From: Brachyhypopomus gauderio
Lineage: Eukaryota > Chordata > Actinopteri > Gymnotiformes > Hypopomidae
Length of the DNA stretch: 64,000 nucleotides
NCBI RefSeq assembly: GCF_052324685.1
Contig: NC_135225.1
Span: 15,087,185 to 15,151,184 of the forward strand
Reading direction: 5' to 3'
Shown: in pieces, positions 36,631 to 50,328 of the stretch
How positions within the stretch are numbered: the stretch's first letter is position 1
Layout of the letters: each line of letters starts with the position of its first letter
Position numbers and translations under genes: made by a program
Notes under the pieces: model-generated
The model's database searches: none
Told to the model about the DNA's origin: nothing
Seen by the model: the letters and a program-made list of their open reading frames with translations, nothing else

Positions 36631-39600
36631 ATGGCTCCCCGCTACGCTCCCAGTCTGTGGTCGCGGCTGCCACCTGTAGCTCTGCTGCTGGAGGTCATCT
36701 TCATTGTGCTTTTTGCTTTTTTTGTGGAAATAGAGGAGCTCAAAGATAAAAAGAATCAAGAGTTTCTTTACTTCTATGCAAGTGAGTATTTGTATGTATG
36801 TAAGTAAGAATGTATATATTAGTATGTATGTAAGTTTTTAATGTGTATGTTTAGTTTGTGACACAGCTTCTGTTTTAGAGCATGTTTGGAGAAAGTAACC
36901 ACCCTTACACTTCAGTAATAATATCTTGGATGAGCAAATTAGTTTAAGCTAATATACTTCTGGTATGAATATATTATGTATGCCCTGTTTCAGTCAATTG
37001 TGAATCAATTAAAAACACAAATGTGCACTTGTCCTGCAAAGGCAAACTGATCTTCAGGAAGTCTGATATTTATAGTGGATCATTTAGAGTGTACTGCAGT
37101 GTCCATCTTGTTCAGTCTGTGCGCTGTGTAAGGGAGTGACCCTCACTGTTGGGGTGGAGGCACCATGCTCTGCTGGTTTGGGGTGATAAGAGGGCCTCCA
37201 CCCTAACCCTAACCCCTCCACCCTTTAACCGTGTTTGCAAACATTCGTGCACTAATGTAGAATAATTTGCCCTAATTGCCAAGTTGCTACTCCGTCAGCA
37301 GTGCTGGTTTTCCAGCAGAAATCAGGTGAGCGGATCTGGGGTGAGTTTTCCCAAAACGTTCTTAGCGCTAAGTACTTCGTAACCTTGTACTTACATACGA
37401 GGTTACGAAGTACTTAGCGGTAAGAACATTTTGGGAAAACTCACCCCTGTTCAGCAGGTGAGTGGATCAGGTGATAGGATCAGGTGAAAGGATCAGGTGA
37501 CAGGATCTGTTCAATAGGTGAAAGGATCTGTTCAGCAGATGAGTTAGTCAGGTGAGTGGATCGGAGGATCAGTTAATCAAATAAGCTGTTATTAAACTTA
37601 TTTTTGGGGAACGGATTATTATAATAGTACTTATCTAATGAAAGATGGACATCCTTAATAGGCTGCATTATCCATAGCCTTACAGTCACTAAACTAAAGG
37701 CTCCTAAAAATTGCACTTGCCTTCCCTCATTTACAGGCCAATGTCTGATTACTGTGGACACCAAAACACAACTTGCCCTCTCATGAAACAGAAACAAGTG
37801 CTGCATTGTTTACTTATTCACTTAACACCGTAAACAGTGCTGGAGTTCAGCTGAACGCACCAGTACATTTGGGAGACACGCAGTGGCCTTTGTTAGACTG
37901 GACTGTCTACTGTTAGACTGGACTGTCTACCATCTACTGATTTCTGAGTATGCACACGTACCTCGGCTGCCTTTCTTCCCTCTCAGTCTTTCAGGATGTC
38001 CATGTGATGGTGTTCCTGGGCTTTGGCTTTGTGTCTGCGTTCCTGGTGCGCTATGGCTTCAGCGGCGTGGGCTTCGGTTTGCTGGTGGCTGCCATGGTAG
38101 TGCAGTGGGCCACCTTCATCAACGCCTTTCTACCATCTTTCTACTTCAGTCATTTCAACTGGCCAGTCCACATCAATCTCAACAGGTAAGGACATGCTTG
38201 TGTGGATATCAGTTTCTATAAGACCCTAGGGTGCAGTTCTGGCTCATTTTCCCACAAAACCGGCACCAGAACTGGCACCAGAACTGGACCTGCAATGGAC
38301 ACAGAGGGGTTTCATCATCCACACTTGGACATCCCCTATAGATTAAGTTCTTCAGAGAACACTGGTTACCATGACTACACACACACTATAGCACAGCGCC
38401 CACAGGACACTTTCAGACATGTGTCATCATGACTCAGAACACCTCTCCATCACTTTCACAATCTAGTGGTAATTTGTCACCAAGGAGACAAACTAAGGAT
38501 TCGCTCCTGAATTTGCAAGACAGCACCAGCACTCTGGGAGGGGAATATCAGAACACATTTTATAATGTGTCAGTGTGGACTCTGTTGCTATAATTACACC
38601 TCCAGTAAAGCACAGGAGAGATACTTCTGCCTCTGACTTTTAGAAGATTCAGCACATTATAGTCACATAAAATGATTCACTACAGAACCTAAACAATTCC
38701 TTCAACTTAAATGATTCCTTCAACTCAAACGATTCCTTCATCTCAAACGATTCCTTATTCTTCCTTCATCAGCTTGGCTGAGGCGGAGCTGTGTGCTGCC
38801 TCAGCCCTTGTTGCCATGGGAGCGGTCCATGGCAAGACGAACCCTACTCAGCTTCTTCTGTTTGGGCTCCTGGAGGTCACAGGATTTGTGGTGACCCAGA
38901 AGCTCATGGACACACTCTTCAAGGTGAGCAGTGTGCACACACTGCGCCATATCCATGGTCACAGCATCGTTTCCATGGTCACAGCACATTTGACTCAGGT
39001 ATTGTCCATCGGCATTATTCAGTTGTTTTCTGGAAAGGAAACACCTGAAATCAGAAGGTTAACCGCGTACATCCTGAACAAACTCATTTCCATCTCTATT
39101 CTGAATAGTTACATTCTTAGAGACCTAAACGGTACAAACATATACAGTCACACATGATAAAACAGGTATTGTATTGCTGAAATGTAGATGTTTCTTGAAG
39201 CACTCACTGTTTGGTGTGAAGCTGACCACCCTGTTTTACCAGAGCGGGAGGATCTACGCCACCATGCAGATGTATGTGTTCGGCGCTCTGTTTGGAGTGA
39301 TGACGTCCTGGGTGCTCTATCGCAGTGATGCTGAGCCCAGGCATGAGAAAGAAAAGTTTGACAGCAAAACTGGCCTGTTTGCTATGTTAGGTATGGTAGC
39401 AGCATGCCTAATCCAGCTCAAAAAGACCTGCTATTGGCTTAGAACATCACGCTTCTGCTTTGTTGTTGTCATCATTTTGACTTTTTTTGCCTGATTATAA
39501 GGAAAGAGTAATACTGTTATGAAGAGAAGTACTGATATAAATAGTAATACTGTTTTAGAGAGTAGTACTGCTATAAAGAGTAATACTGCTATAGAGTACT

Positions 39601-42492
39601 ACTGTTTTAAATAGTAGTACTGTTATAAAGAGTAATACTGTTATAAATAGTAGTACTGTTTTAAAGAATAGTACTGTTTTAAAGAGCATTTCCTCTGCCT
39701 TGTGAAAGGGAAAAGGTGTATAAGCTTTATGTCACTTAGTGCAGATCTGCCCCTCCCCCCAGGTCTGTTGTTTCTGTGGATGTTTTGGCCCAGTATGAAC
39801 TTCATGCAAGTAAAGGACATCAGGGTAGTGTACAGCACATATCTGGCCCAGGCTGTGAGTGCAGTGACCGCCATGGCCGTCTCCGTGCTGTCAAGTCCTA
39901 AAGGGAAAATCAACCTGGTCAGTCTGCCAAGCTTTTCTTATTACGTCTTAGACAGGCTAAGATAGTCTTAAGATTAACATAAATAAATATTAATTCAAGA
40001 CTACTTTAAGACCGATTTTCTTGAAGATGCTAGTGCACCCCAATATGCTGAGATGATACCTTATCTATAGGAATCATTTTACTGTGAACTATGCATGTCT
40101 ATGTGTGACCCAATAAACTTGTAGGAAACTCTAGTTTCCCAAATCTCCTCCCAGATACTAAAAGCAACAAAGCTGCTGTCACTAACATCCCATCACATTC
40201 AGTTTAGTAAGTCAACGTCAGCTCTTTACTATGCAGATCAGACAATGTTTTCAAAATTGTACTAAAATAGTCATAAATGTTAAAAGTTTTGACATAGTTG
40301 GTTAACCCTGGCTGTGTCAGACGTCTGAGGGCTCTCGCCCTCCTCCTACTCTCACCCTCCTCCTACTCTCACCCTCCTCCTCTCTCACTCCTCCTACTCT
40401 CACCCTCCTCCTACTCTCTCACTCCTCCTACTCTCTCACTCCTCCTACTCTCACCCTCCTCCTACTCTCTCACTCCTCCTACTCTCTCACTCCTCCTACT
40501 CTCACCCTCCTCCTACTCTCTCACTCCTCCTACTCTCTCACTTCTCCTACTCTCTCACTCCTCCTACTCTCACCCTCCTCCTCTCTCACTTCTCCTACTC
40601 TCACCCTCCTCCTACTCTCTCACTCCTCCTACTCTCTCACTTCTCCTACTCTCTCACTCCTCCTACTCACGCTCCTCCTACTCTCACCCTCCTCCTACAC
40701 GCTCACTCCTCCTACTCACGCTCCTCCTACTCTCACCCTCCTCCTACACGCTCACTCCTCCTACTCTCACCCTCCTCCTACTCTCACTCCTCCTGCACTC
40801 TTACTCCTCCTACTCTCTTACTCCTCCTGCTCTCTCACTCCTCCTACTCTCATTCCTCCTACTCTCACACTCCTCCTACTCTCTCGCTTTTCCTACTCTC
40901 ACTCCTCCTACTCTCTCACTCCTCCTACTCTCACACTCCTTCTACTCTCTCACTCCTCCTACTCTCTCACTCCTCCTACTGTCTCACTACTGCTACTCTC
41001 ACTCTCCTCCTACTCTGTCACTCCCACCAGGTGCATGTACAGGGTGCCTCCCTGGCAGGAGGGGTTGCTATTGGAGCAGCTAGAACAGTCCATGATCCAT
41101 GGGTTGCCATGGTGATTGGCATGTGCGCTGGCCTTTTGTCCGCACTGGGATATCGATATATGAAGGTTAGTGCAGGTCACATGATCAATCAGTCCCTCCA
41201 AAGCAAGCAGATCTGTCAGCCTTATTTGGTTAGGGGACAGATCTCATCTTTGTTTGTACCTTGTTGACATGTTGGTATAAAGATGTTTGCCACACTACAC
41301 TTTATTGTACATTTTACATATGGTAAATAGGTACAAGTTTGAGAATGCCATTAGGACACTTTTCCTGGGGTAATGATCTCAATATGCCTTTGTGTATTTA
41401 TGTCATTAATAATCAACTCTCTGTTTCCCAGGATCACATGCTGTTTGCATTTGAGTGTCATGACACCTGTAGTGTCCTGAGTGTTTATGCCATACCAGGA
41501 ATTCTGGGAACTTTTGGCCATCTCATTCTACAGCTGACCAGCACTGACGATCTTACAATGTAAAATCAAATTCCATATTACATAGCAAATTTAGAATGGA
41601 ATTTTACATTCTGAATAGCAATGATATGTATGTAAAAAGTCTAATATATATATTGAATGTTTCTGTTGTGTCTTCTCCAGAGCCATCAGGTTTGCAGTAC
41701 ATTTCATCTGTGTTGTATTTATCTCCATCAGTATGAGCCTGGTCACAGGCTCCATCACAGGTGTGTCACTATGGTAACTCAATTTAATTAAGAAGGGAAG
41801 CCAGGTTTAGACCCCCTACCTGCTGTGGGAGTGTTTATAAAGGCCTTGTTACTCATGTGCTATGTACTTACACATCTGTAGTGGAGATGTCATTTAACAG
41901 GTGTGTAAAGCCCAGAATAAGTGATCACCATTTGTTTAAAATTCCCTCATTTCAGAAAACAGCCCTTATCATCAAGCCATTAGCTATAAATCACTTTTGC
42001 AGTCATATCATTTAGCAATGCATGTTTACTGAAGTTTGTAAGATTTGTTTGATTTAATAACCTACATGCTTAATTCGTGTACCAAATTTAAATATCCTTC
42101 TAGCGCCTTATCTAGAGGTCCCGTAGACTACAATAATCTACAGTTTCCTTTATTCTGTACATTTAAAGGATTCCTCCTAAAACTAAAATTTTGGAAACCT
42201 CAGCAAGACAGGAAGTGCTTTGATGATCAGGCATTCTGGGAGGTGAGCAGATTTAAAATCTCACTAACTAAAAATTCACAGAATCACTAAAGTTCCGCTA
42301 CAACTCTCCCTGTATAGAAGAACTGTTCTACTCTCATTCTTGAAAAAAATTTCAGTTTGGTGGAAATCAAAGGAAGGTTTCCACTAATGTAATGAATCCA
42401 TTAATGTAATTCGTTTGTAACTAACTTGCTGTTGTCTTGATTGTTCTTGGATGTGTTTTCTACAGTTCCCACACTTAGCAGTGCACAAGTGA
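36631..42492 (+). CDS. rhd: Rh30-type Rh blood group protein (RHD/RHCE-like)
   Basis: Ten coding exons: 36631-36781, 37987-38185, 38773-38923, 39243-39390, 39763-39917, 41031-41165, 41432-41559, 41681-41760, 42169-42242 and 42466-42492. Phases agree throughout; 1248 nt, 415 residues, close to the 417 of human RhD, which also has ten exons. The protein is an Amt/Rh-fold membrane protein: [20 protein letters not shown] at the N-terminus, then [22 protein letters not shown] and the C-terminal [18 protein letters not shown]. By my alignment the two pore His of Rh glycoproteins are replaced by Tyr (MQMYVFGA) and Asp (VHDPWVAM), which places it with Rh30 rather than RhAG/RhBG/RhCG. Human Rh30 works with RhAG in red cells. 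ATG 36631 is the first in-frame ATG. An AATAAA lies at 42978. Assignment to rhd versus another Rh30 name is by synteny. Confidence 0.93.
37338..37447. repeat. 110-bp near-perfect palindrome (hairpin MITE)
   Basis: Arms of about 50 bases start ggggtgagttttcccaaaac and end with its inverse; the interior holds aagtacttcgtaacc and its complement. It lies in Rh intron 1. No coding capacity; superfamily not assigned. Confidence 0.85.
40335..41024. repeat. Polypyrimidine minisatellite running into Rh exon 6
   Basis: About 690 bases of ctcctactctc/ctcctcctactctcac units, almost pure C/T on the Rh sense strand. It ends a few bases before the exon 6 acceptor caccag at 41030. Confidence 0.95.
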
Positions 42493-42717
42493 GACAGGAA
42501 TGCACTCGCTACACCAAACCCGACAGCAGGACGGATCAGGACTGTCTAATCAAAACCCGACAGCAGGACGGATCAGGACTGCCTAATGGAAACCCGACAG
42601 CAGGACGGATCAGGACTGCCTAATGGAAACCTGACAGCAGGATGGATCAGGACTGCTTAATCCGAAACCTGATTGAATTAGTTAAATGTTACCAAAGTAT
42701 ACAAACAGTGTACATGT

Positions 42718-42774
<57 letters not shown>

Positions 42775-44467
42775 ACCTTCTGTTCAAGGCTGCCAGTGTA
42801 CACACAGAGGTCCTTGTTCTGACTGCACAGAAAGCCTTCCAATGCATTTCGGCTTACACGAGAGAACGGCTCATGCAGTGTCAGTGTTGTTATAATCGTC
42901 ACTCTTGGTCATCGTCTAAATTATCCACTACAGGTATAAACATGCAAGTGTGTAAGCCACTGAATTTATTAGGCATCAATAAAATTATAGTAGTACAACG
43001 TGTCTTTTTGGACGTCTAGTAAATAGAACACAAAGTGATCATTAGTTCAATAAAAACACATCACAGGCTGAGCAAACAGACAGCAAACTCCCACCAGCCT
43101 TTATTCCCCCCACCACAGCCATTAAACATCTTTACTGTGTGTCCAAAGTATAGAGGAAACTGTGTTTCTAAATCACAAACACCACTGTGCTGTAAAGGCT
43201 GCTTGTCCCGCACACGTCAGCTCCGTCTGACCAAACTAACAGGGACACTGTGCTTTCTCTTTCCTGTCATCTCTTCTGTAACGTAGCCACATAGAGTGCA
43301 AACGAAGATAAACGCTACACAACCTGATCAAATCAAGAATACAAAATAAACAAATTATAAAGAATACAGTTACAAAGACGAACAACCTCCAGTGCTGTTC
43401 AACAAACCTAAGAGTTTGTATATTTGTGTTTTCTACAAAGGGAAGGGGGGGCGGGGGGGGGTCTTGAGCAGGAAGAGAACTGGGTCAAAGCCAGAAGGAG
43501 CGAGACATAGAGACTTTCTCAGACGAGACATGGTGGAGATGTTTTGACAGTACACATCCCTTGTGTGTAATGTCTGACATGGACAGAGGGGTGAAAACAA
43601 CAGAGCCGTTCTGAGCAGCACTAGCCTTTAATCACCCGGGACGTTGGTTCTGGTTGAGGATTTGGTTAGGCCCACCTTCATTTCCAATTACACTTCCAAA
43701 TTAAGATCCTACAAGAACATCTCAGAACATTCTCAACATATCAGTTCCCTCTTATAAAGCCACTGCGGAGAGTGCTGGATGCCCTCACGACCCAGTGAAC
43801 TGCGTGTGGAGAATCCCAGTGACATCAGTGAATGAAGCTCCACCCTGTGTGTGGAACCCAGGCCTCATCTGAGCGAGTACTTCACAGCAAGTGCTACCAG
43901 AGTCCCAGGAGTAGAAGGTGTTGCAGTCGCGCAGACGGGAGTGTGGATGAACTCGAGACACCGAGGAGGTTTCTGCATCACCAAAACGGAGCTGTCTTGG
44001 TCATCGTGGCAGTGCGTGGGAACCACCAACTCCTCCTTGTCCTTCGGTGGCCATCATATCCATCAACCAGGTGAGCAAAAGGTCATGTTTCATGTTTCAA
44101 AAGTGGTCAAACATCTACACCATGTTATAAAATAAGATGGGCGAGTCTTGTGGGGAGTGGTCAGTTATGTCATGTTTCAAACAATGATGGGTAAGTCCTG
44201 TGGGGATAGTCAAACAGTCACGTCACTTTCAGAAGATGATGTGAGGGTCTTAGGGATGTGGTCAAAGAGTTAGATCATGTTTCAAAAGAAGGTAGGCGGG
44301 TCCTGGGGGCATGGTCAAACAGAGACTTTGTCTGCTCACACACGGCCACAGAGCACCAGTCATTACAGGAAAGAGGGACAGTGTTTAAAAAGCAGGGAAG
44401 AAAGAGAACAAAAAGACAGATGAAAGAGGAGACAGACAAATGCTTGGTTTATAATGGTGTGACCTCC
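42493..44467. other. Convergent 3' ends of Rh and tmem50a
   Basis: This is non-coding sequence between two stop codons. An AATAAA for Rh is at 42978-42983 on plus. For tmem50a a minus-strand AATAAA is at about 43101-43106, giving a 1.4-kb 3' UTR if used. A (CA)n tract lies at 42726-42772. Confidence 0.5.
42500..42660. repeat. 37-bp tandem repeat in the Rh 3' UTR, four copies
   Basis: Units of cgacagcaggacggatcagg plus actgcctaatggaaac begin right after the Rh stop codon. Confidence 0.9.
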
Positions 44468-45910
<1,443 letters not shown>

Positions 45911-47330
45911 CGTCCTGAACACAAGGGGAAACTGACGTTTATTTACAGTACAAAAACAGACACGTTACTCCATTCGCATTTCTTCTACACAATCTATTCG
46001 AATAACTAGTGCTTAAAGAAATATAACCTTAATAACACGAATGAGACGGTGGTGTGAAAATGTTCCCGGAAGAAGGTGAACAATACTGGATAATACACAT
46101 GAGGACAGTGCGCCACACATGACCCAGAACAACCAGAACATGGATCTACGACCACTCGTATGATTCATGTTAGGCAGTAAGACAACTCAATTATCTAATC
46201 AGTAAAACATCCAATATCCAGCGAACTAGCTGAACTAGCGAACTTGTTTAGATCAGATTACAAGTCATTGCCGCTGCACTAACGGCTCACAGTCAAACAG
46301 CCTTTACACAAACGGAGACAAACAGCTTTCCACACAGGTGTTGATGTTTACTGCCCGCTGCGAGGAGCAGTTGGTGGGGCAGTTGGTGAGGTTTGTGCAC
46401 CTCTCCCTGGGTTAGCACGTTAGCAGCCAGCTAGTGGCTATATGTGTTGTTTAGCCAAAATCGCCCCATCAAACACTGATTAACAGCTGAAAGGAAAACG
46501 CCCGGTTCGCCTGTACGTGTCGAGTCACTTGAACAGCACGTGTGTGCACACGGTTCAGGTGTGAATCTGCACATTTTTCCTCACCTTACGATAATTCTGT
46601 CGTCCGTAGAGCCCAACAAACAATCCTTTCGCTTCGTTCGGAAGCTCAGTAACGCGCATGCGCGCAGCACGTCCTCCGGTCTTCGACTCCAGGCGACTCT
46701 CCGACTGTACGTCGTCCACAAAGACACCCGTTTTAGCAACATGGGGAAGGTCACTTCCTGGAAACATTTAAAGACTCGCTGTTTACTGATGTGCATAGTT
46801 TACAACTGCAGCATACTGTAATACCAGATAAACAGGAGACAACAGTGATTGGGGCAGTATGGTCACGCAAGCAAGATCGTATGGAGACATAACAGAATCA
46901 GGACAACACATTCAGGGTCAGAATTATGACATTCACCTACAGCAGGAGACACATGGAGACATTTGATGATTGTTATGTTAACGTCAGCTGTGAAGGACTC
47001 TGGTAACCATGCAGCTGAGAACATGGAGAAACATTGCCCTTTCTTAAATCAACTATAGATCTACTTTTTCTATGGAGCCGATCGACCTCCCTTTGAAGCC
47101 CCCCCCCCCCTCCTGTGGTGCTGCCATTAAAGTGTTGAGAATGAAAATGCATTTTAGTGCGGCCTCCATGTGGCAACACAGTTGCTACTCTCAGTACTTT
47201 CATACTCAACTGTCTCCTGTCCGTTAACCTTCCCTACATTTACTTTGTCATTACCAGAAAATGCAGTAGCTGATTTTTCCGTTGTTGATCATTACTACAA
47301 TAAACATTTTATTTGATTATAAACTATAGA
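45911..47330. other. Interval upstream of tmem50a
   Basis: No coding exon seen. It should hold the tmem50a promoter and 5' non-coding exon. The stretch 46600-46740 is CpG-containing (acgcgcatgcgcgcagcac) and is a plausible promoter, but this is inference. Confidence 0.35.
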
Positions 47331-47334
47331 CCAT

Positions 47335-47845
47335 GCATAACTTAATTTAACAATATACCCCCCCCAACTCATTCATACAGCACAGCTCTGATCACATCTG
47401 GTTTTATTCTGATTTATCAATACAATAATATACATGACACTGAATGTATAGAACAAAGGTAACTAAGAGTGGTCTAGAGCAAGGATTACTTTCACATTCT
47501 GTATAAGTAGAGACAGAATAAAAAGATATTTCACAGGCCAAAGAAGTAGCCTTTAGAAGTCATACAAATTAGATCTTTATTAGTAATAAAAATTAGATTT
47601 TTATTAGATGAAAAACTATATTGACTATGCATAGCTTCATTTAACAATACACCCCCCCCCCAACTCCTTCATACAGTATGTGAGCTCTGATCACATCTGG
47701 TTTTATTCTTATTTATCAATACAATTTTAGATACATTACACTGAATGTATAGAACAAAGAATTGTAACTAAAACAGTGGTCTAGAGCAAGGATGTACTTT
47801 CACATTCTGTATAAGTGGAGACGGAATCAAAAGATATTAAAAGGC
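47335..47845. repeat. Direct duplication of about 200 bp in the mgst3 3' region
   Basis: Two copies (about 47335-47555 and 47635-47845) share atgcata, ttaacaatac followed by poly-C, gctctgatcacatctggttt, actgaatgtatagaacaaag and ctttcacattctgtataagt in the same order. Copies lie about 300 bases apart and differ by small indels. Confidence 0.85.
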
Positions 47846-47915
47846 CCAGAGAAGAAGCCTTAAGAAGGTCCCACGCTTGGTGAGTGGTGGAAAAGGTCCT
47901 GCTGGCCAACAGTGT

Positions 47916-50328
47916 CTAGACGACTCCAAGCAGTTGCAGAGCGATGTATATAGACAGAATGATGACCCCAAAAAGGCCGATGTACCCATAAGCTCCATTC
48001 ATCCTCTTTGCGGGTTCTGAAAAGACAGAGCAATGAGGGTGCAGGTCACTGAACATGGACTATTGTTTCTCTGTATGAACTACATTTCCCCATTGTTCAT
48101 ACAGAGAAGCTAGACAAGTGCTTTCTGTTTTACAATATTCTAACTAGCTAACCCCAACCCTGTATCTTGAAGCACTTCTATTAATGTCCAACTGTGAAGC
48201 CAGATGTCTCATGTAAATTAGGTATTTAAATCAATCTAGTCACAGTGATTTCCAGTGTGATGCATACAGAACGATAATGCATTAGATTCAGTTTAACTAA
48301 TTATACTGTAGCACAGGGGTGCCCATTACGTCGATCGCGAAGGAAGTGAGGGTAGATCGCATGACATTAAAAAGTAGGAGATGAATAACAGGCTATCATC
48401 CATCTGCACTGATGGTTGTCTTTTGATTGACACACAGGGTACCCAATCTGACATTTGAACTTCTGACAACCTATGCATGCATGTTAAACCATGCTAACTT
48501 GTTACATTGCTGCGTAGCTAGCCTCCAATTTATTTGAACTAAATACAACAAAGGGTATAAAAATGAGTGCCGTAGCTGGTCTGAGTAAGAAACCTAAAAG
48601 CTACCACTTCCATACAGAATGGGAGGAGGATTTTTTCCCACTGTGCAGTGGTGGATGCAGCCGGCAGTTTTTGGACGGGCCAAAGTGTAATTGGGGTGGG
48701 CAAGCACGAACGAAAGTTTTGTTCGGGGTGGGCGGGGTGTATGGTCATTAAATGACTCGTGCACTAGGCGCCATCCTGCAGCAATTAAAGTTTATTTTCT
48801 TAAATTTTCACACGGAAAACTGTATTCTGAGCTTGTGATTAGGTGGGCCCAGCTGCCAATCAGGGTGGGCCTGGCCCACCCAGGCCCGCCCGTAGATCCA
48901 CCCCTGCCACTGTGTCATATTCTAAGTGCGTTTGCCTCATCATATAAATATAAACAAATCAAATACTTTATTTATCCTAAAAGGAAAAAAAGGAAAAGGA
49001 AAGAAAGAATACACAATATTAAATAGCAATAATAATAACTTAATTTTTTTTTTGCATTTTTATGTATAGGTACATAAAACTGCATTTTTTGCATTTTTAT
49101 GTATAGGTAGATCATTTTGACTTGGTCATCTTATAAGTAGCTCGCAAGCTGAAAAGGTGTGGGTACCCCTGCTGTAGCGATATGAGTATGACAAAAATAA
49201 GTGATGAAAGCCAGGACCCAAAAAGTTAGGTCTGAGTGTGGTGTGTGAACATTCCTTTCAGAACTTTACGAATGACTTGAGTGCTGAAGTCTGACTAACC
49301 AGACGTTAGCGGGAATGACACTCATCTGCAGCAGTGACACACACAGTTAGGTAGAAGACTTACTGCCAGTGTAGTAGCCCCAGGCGTAGGAGAACCTGCT
49401 GGTCACCCAGATAACTCCCAGAACAGAGGTCACAGTCTGAAGAGGATATGACAAGGACATAATATGTTAACATGTTCATGCTGGCTGGAGGTACCTGTTA
49501 TACCTGAACAAAGTAAAACACTAGCCTTAAACCAGTTAAGATCAACTATTTCAAAACGTGTACCATGCACCTTTTGGGTGTGGCTTGAACTGTGAAACAA
49601 CTCTTATCTTCCACAGTGATAAAACGTTTTAAAAAAAAAAGGTAAAGATTCATTAAGTATGCGTGATATTCGATTGATACTTTAAAAAGACGTCCACTGG
49701 GTTACTCACAGGATACACGAGAGATGCAAGAGTCTGGAAGAGCAGCCACTGTGGGTAAACCTCCAGGGTGTTCTGGTGGGCTCTCTGGATGCAGTTGAAC
49801 ACCTCTTCCTTATCACTGTACATGGTAGGGTACTAAAGCACGAGTAAGACAAAGAGAGCTAATCACGGTACAAGAACCAATTAAATATTTCTGGCTAAAT
49901 AGTTCAAAACTAAATATGTCTTGGAAAATCTGTTAATTAGTTAATTAACACAACTAACGTTAGGATAACTTGCAGACAGAGCCCTAACCAGCTATGCATC
50001 TAACCAGCTAGCCAAGACACAGCGCCTGGAAAAGAAACCGACGTTTAGACGTTAGAGTTCGTCGACAGTGAACTAAAATACTCTATAACTATATATAACG
50101 TGAAATATATTTATAAATACATTTGTGAAACTGGTTCCCGCGACCAAATCCTAGTTAGCGTAAGGTCGATAACACGAAAAGCAAACGCTAGCGTTAGCCC
50201 ACCTTCACGCCGTATTTCTTCCTGGCCGCTCCGACTTTGAGCGCCAGGTAGCACAACATCACCCAGCTGTACAGGTAGGTCAGGATCACGTAGCCGTAGT
50301 TGGCGGGCAGAATCTCTAGAATATCCAT
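47916..50328 (-). CDS. mgst3: Microsomal glutathione S-transferase 3 (MAPEG family)
   Basis: Four coding exons on minus: 50203-50328, 49710-49832, 49364-49436 and 47916-48016; 423 nt, 140 residues, phases consistent. It starts [20 protein letters not shown]. The MAPEG signature [19 protein letters not shown] is intact, followed by [26 protein letters not shown] and the end LQLLGVV. Four membrane helices are expected. MGST3 enzymes have glutathione transferase and peroxidase activity on lipid hydroperoxides and LTC4 synthase-like activity in ER membrane (family knowledge). The C-terminus lacks the Cys-Cys-His end of the human protein. This gene is the one member of the block that is not next to RH in human. 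Confidence 0.95.
48314..49171 (+). mobile_element. hAT element with transposase N-terminus, interrupted by a second element
   Basis: Ends caggggtgccc and gggtacccctg are inverted, flanked by ctgtagca and ctgtagcg (7 of 8), the hAT target size. At 48563 a frame encodes [20 protein letters not shown] and EEDFFP, the start of a known fish hAT transposase group. This frame is broken at about 48650 by another element, and resumes near 48912 with CHILSAF-type sequence. It lies in mgst3 intron 3. Confidence 0.75.
48649..48911. mobile_element. Second hAT-type MITE nested in the first
   Basis: Ends are cagtggtggatgcagcc and a matching inverse, tagatccacccctgccactg. The flanking host sequence cccactgtg/ccactgtgtc is duplicated. 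The body has paired ggtgggc/gcccacc blocks near the right end. Confidence 0.65.

Noticed and set aside
40298-41083. 261-residue frame rich in [10 protein letters not shown]
   Set aside because: Pure translation of the polypyrimidine satellite, running into Rh exon 6 out of frame.
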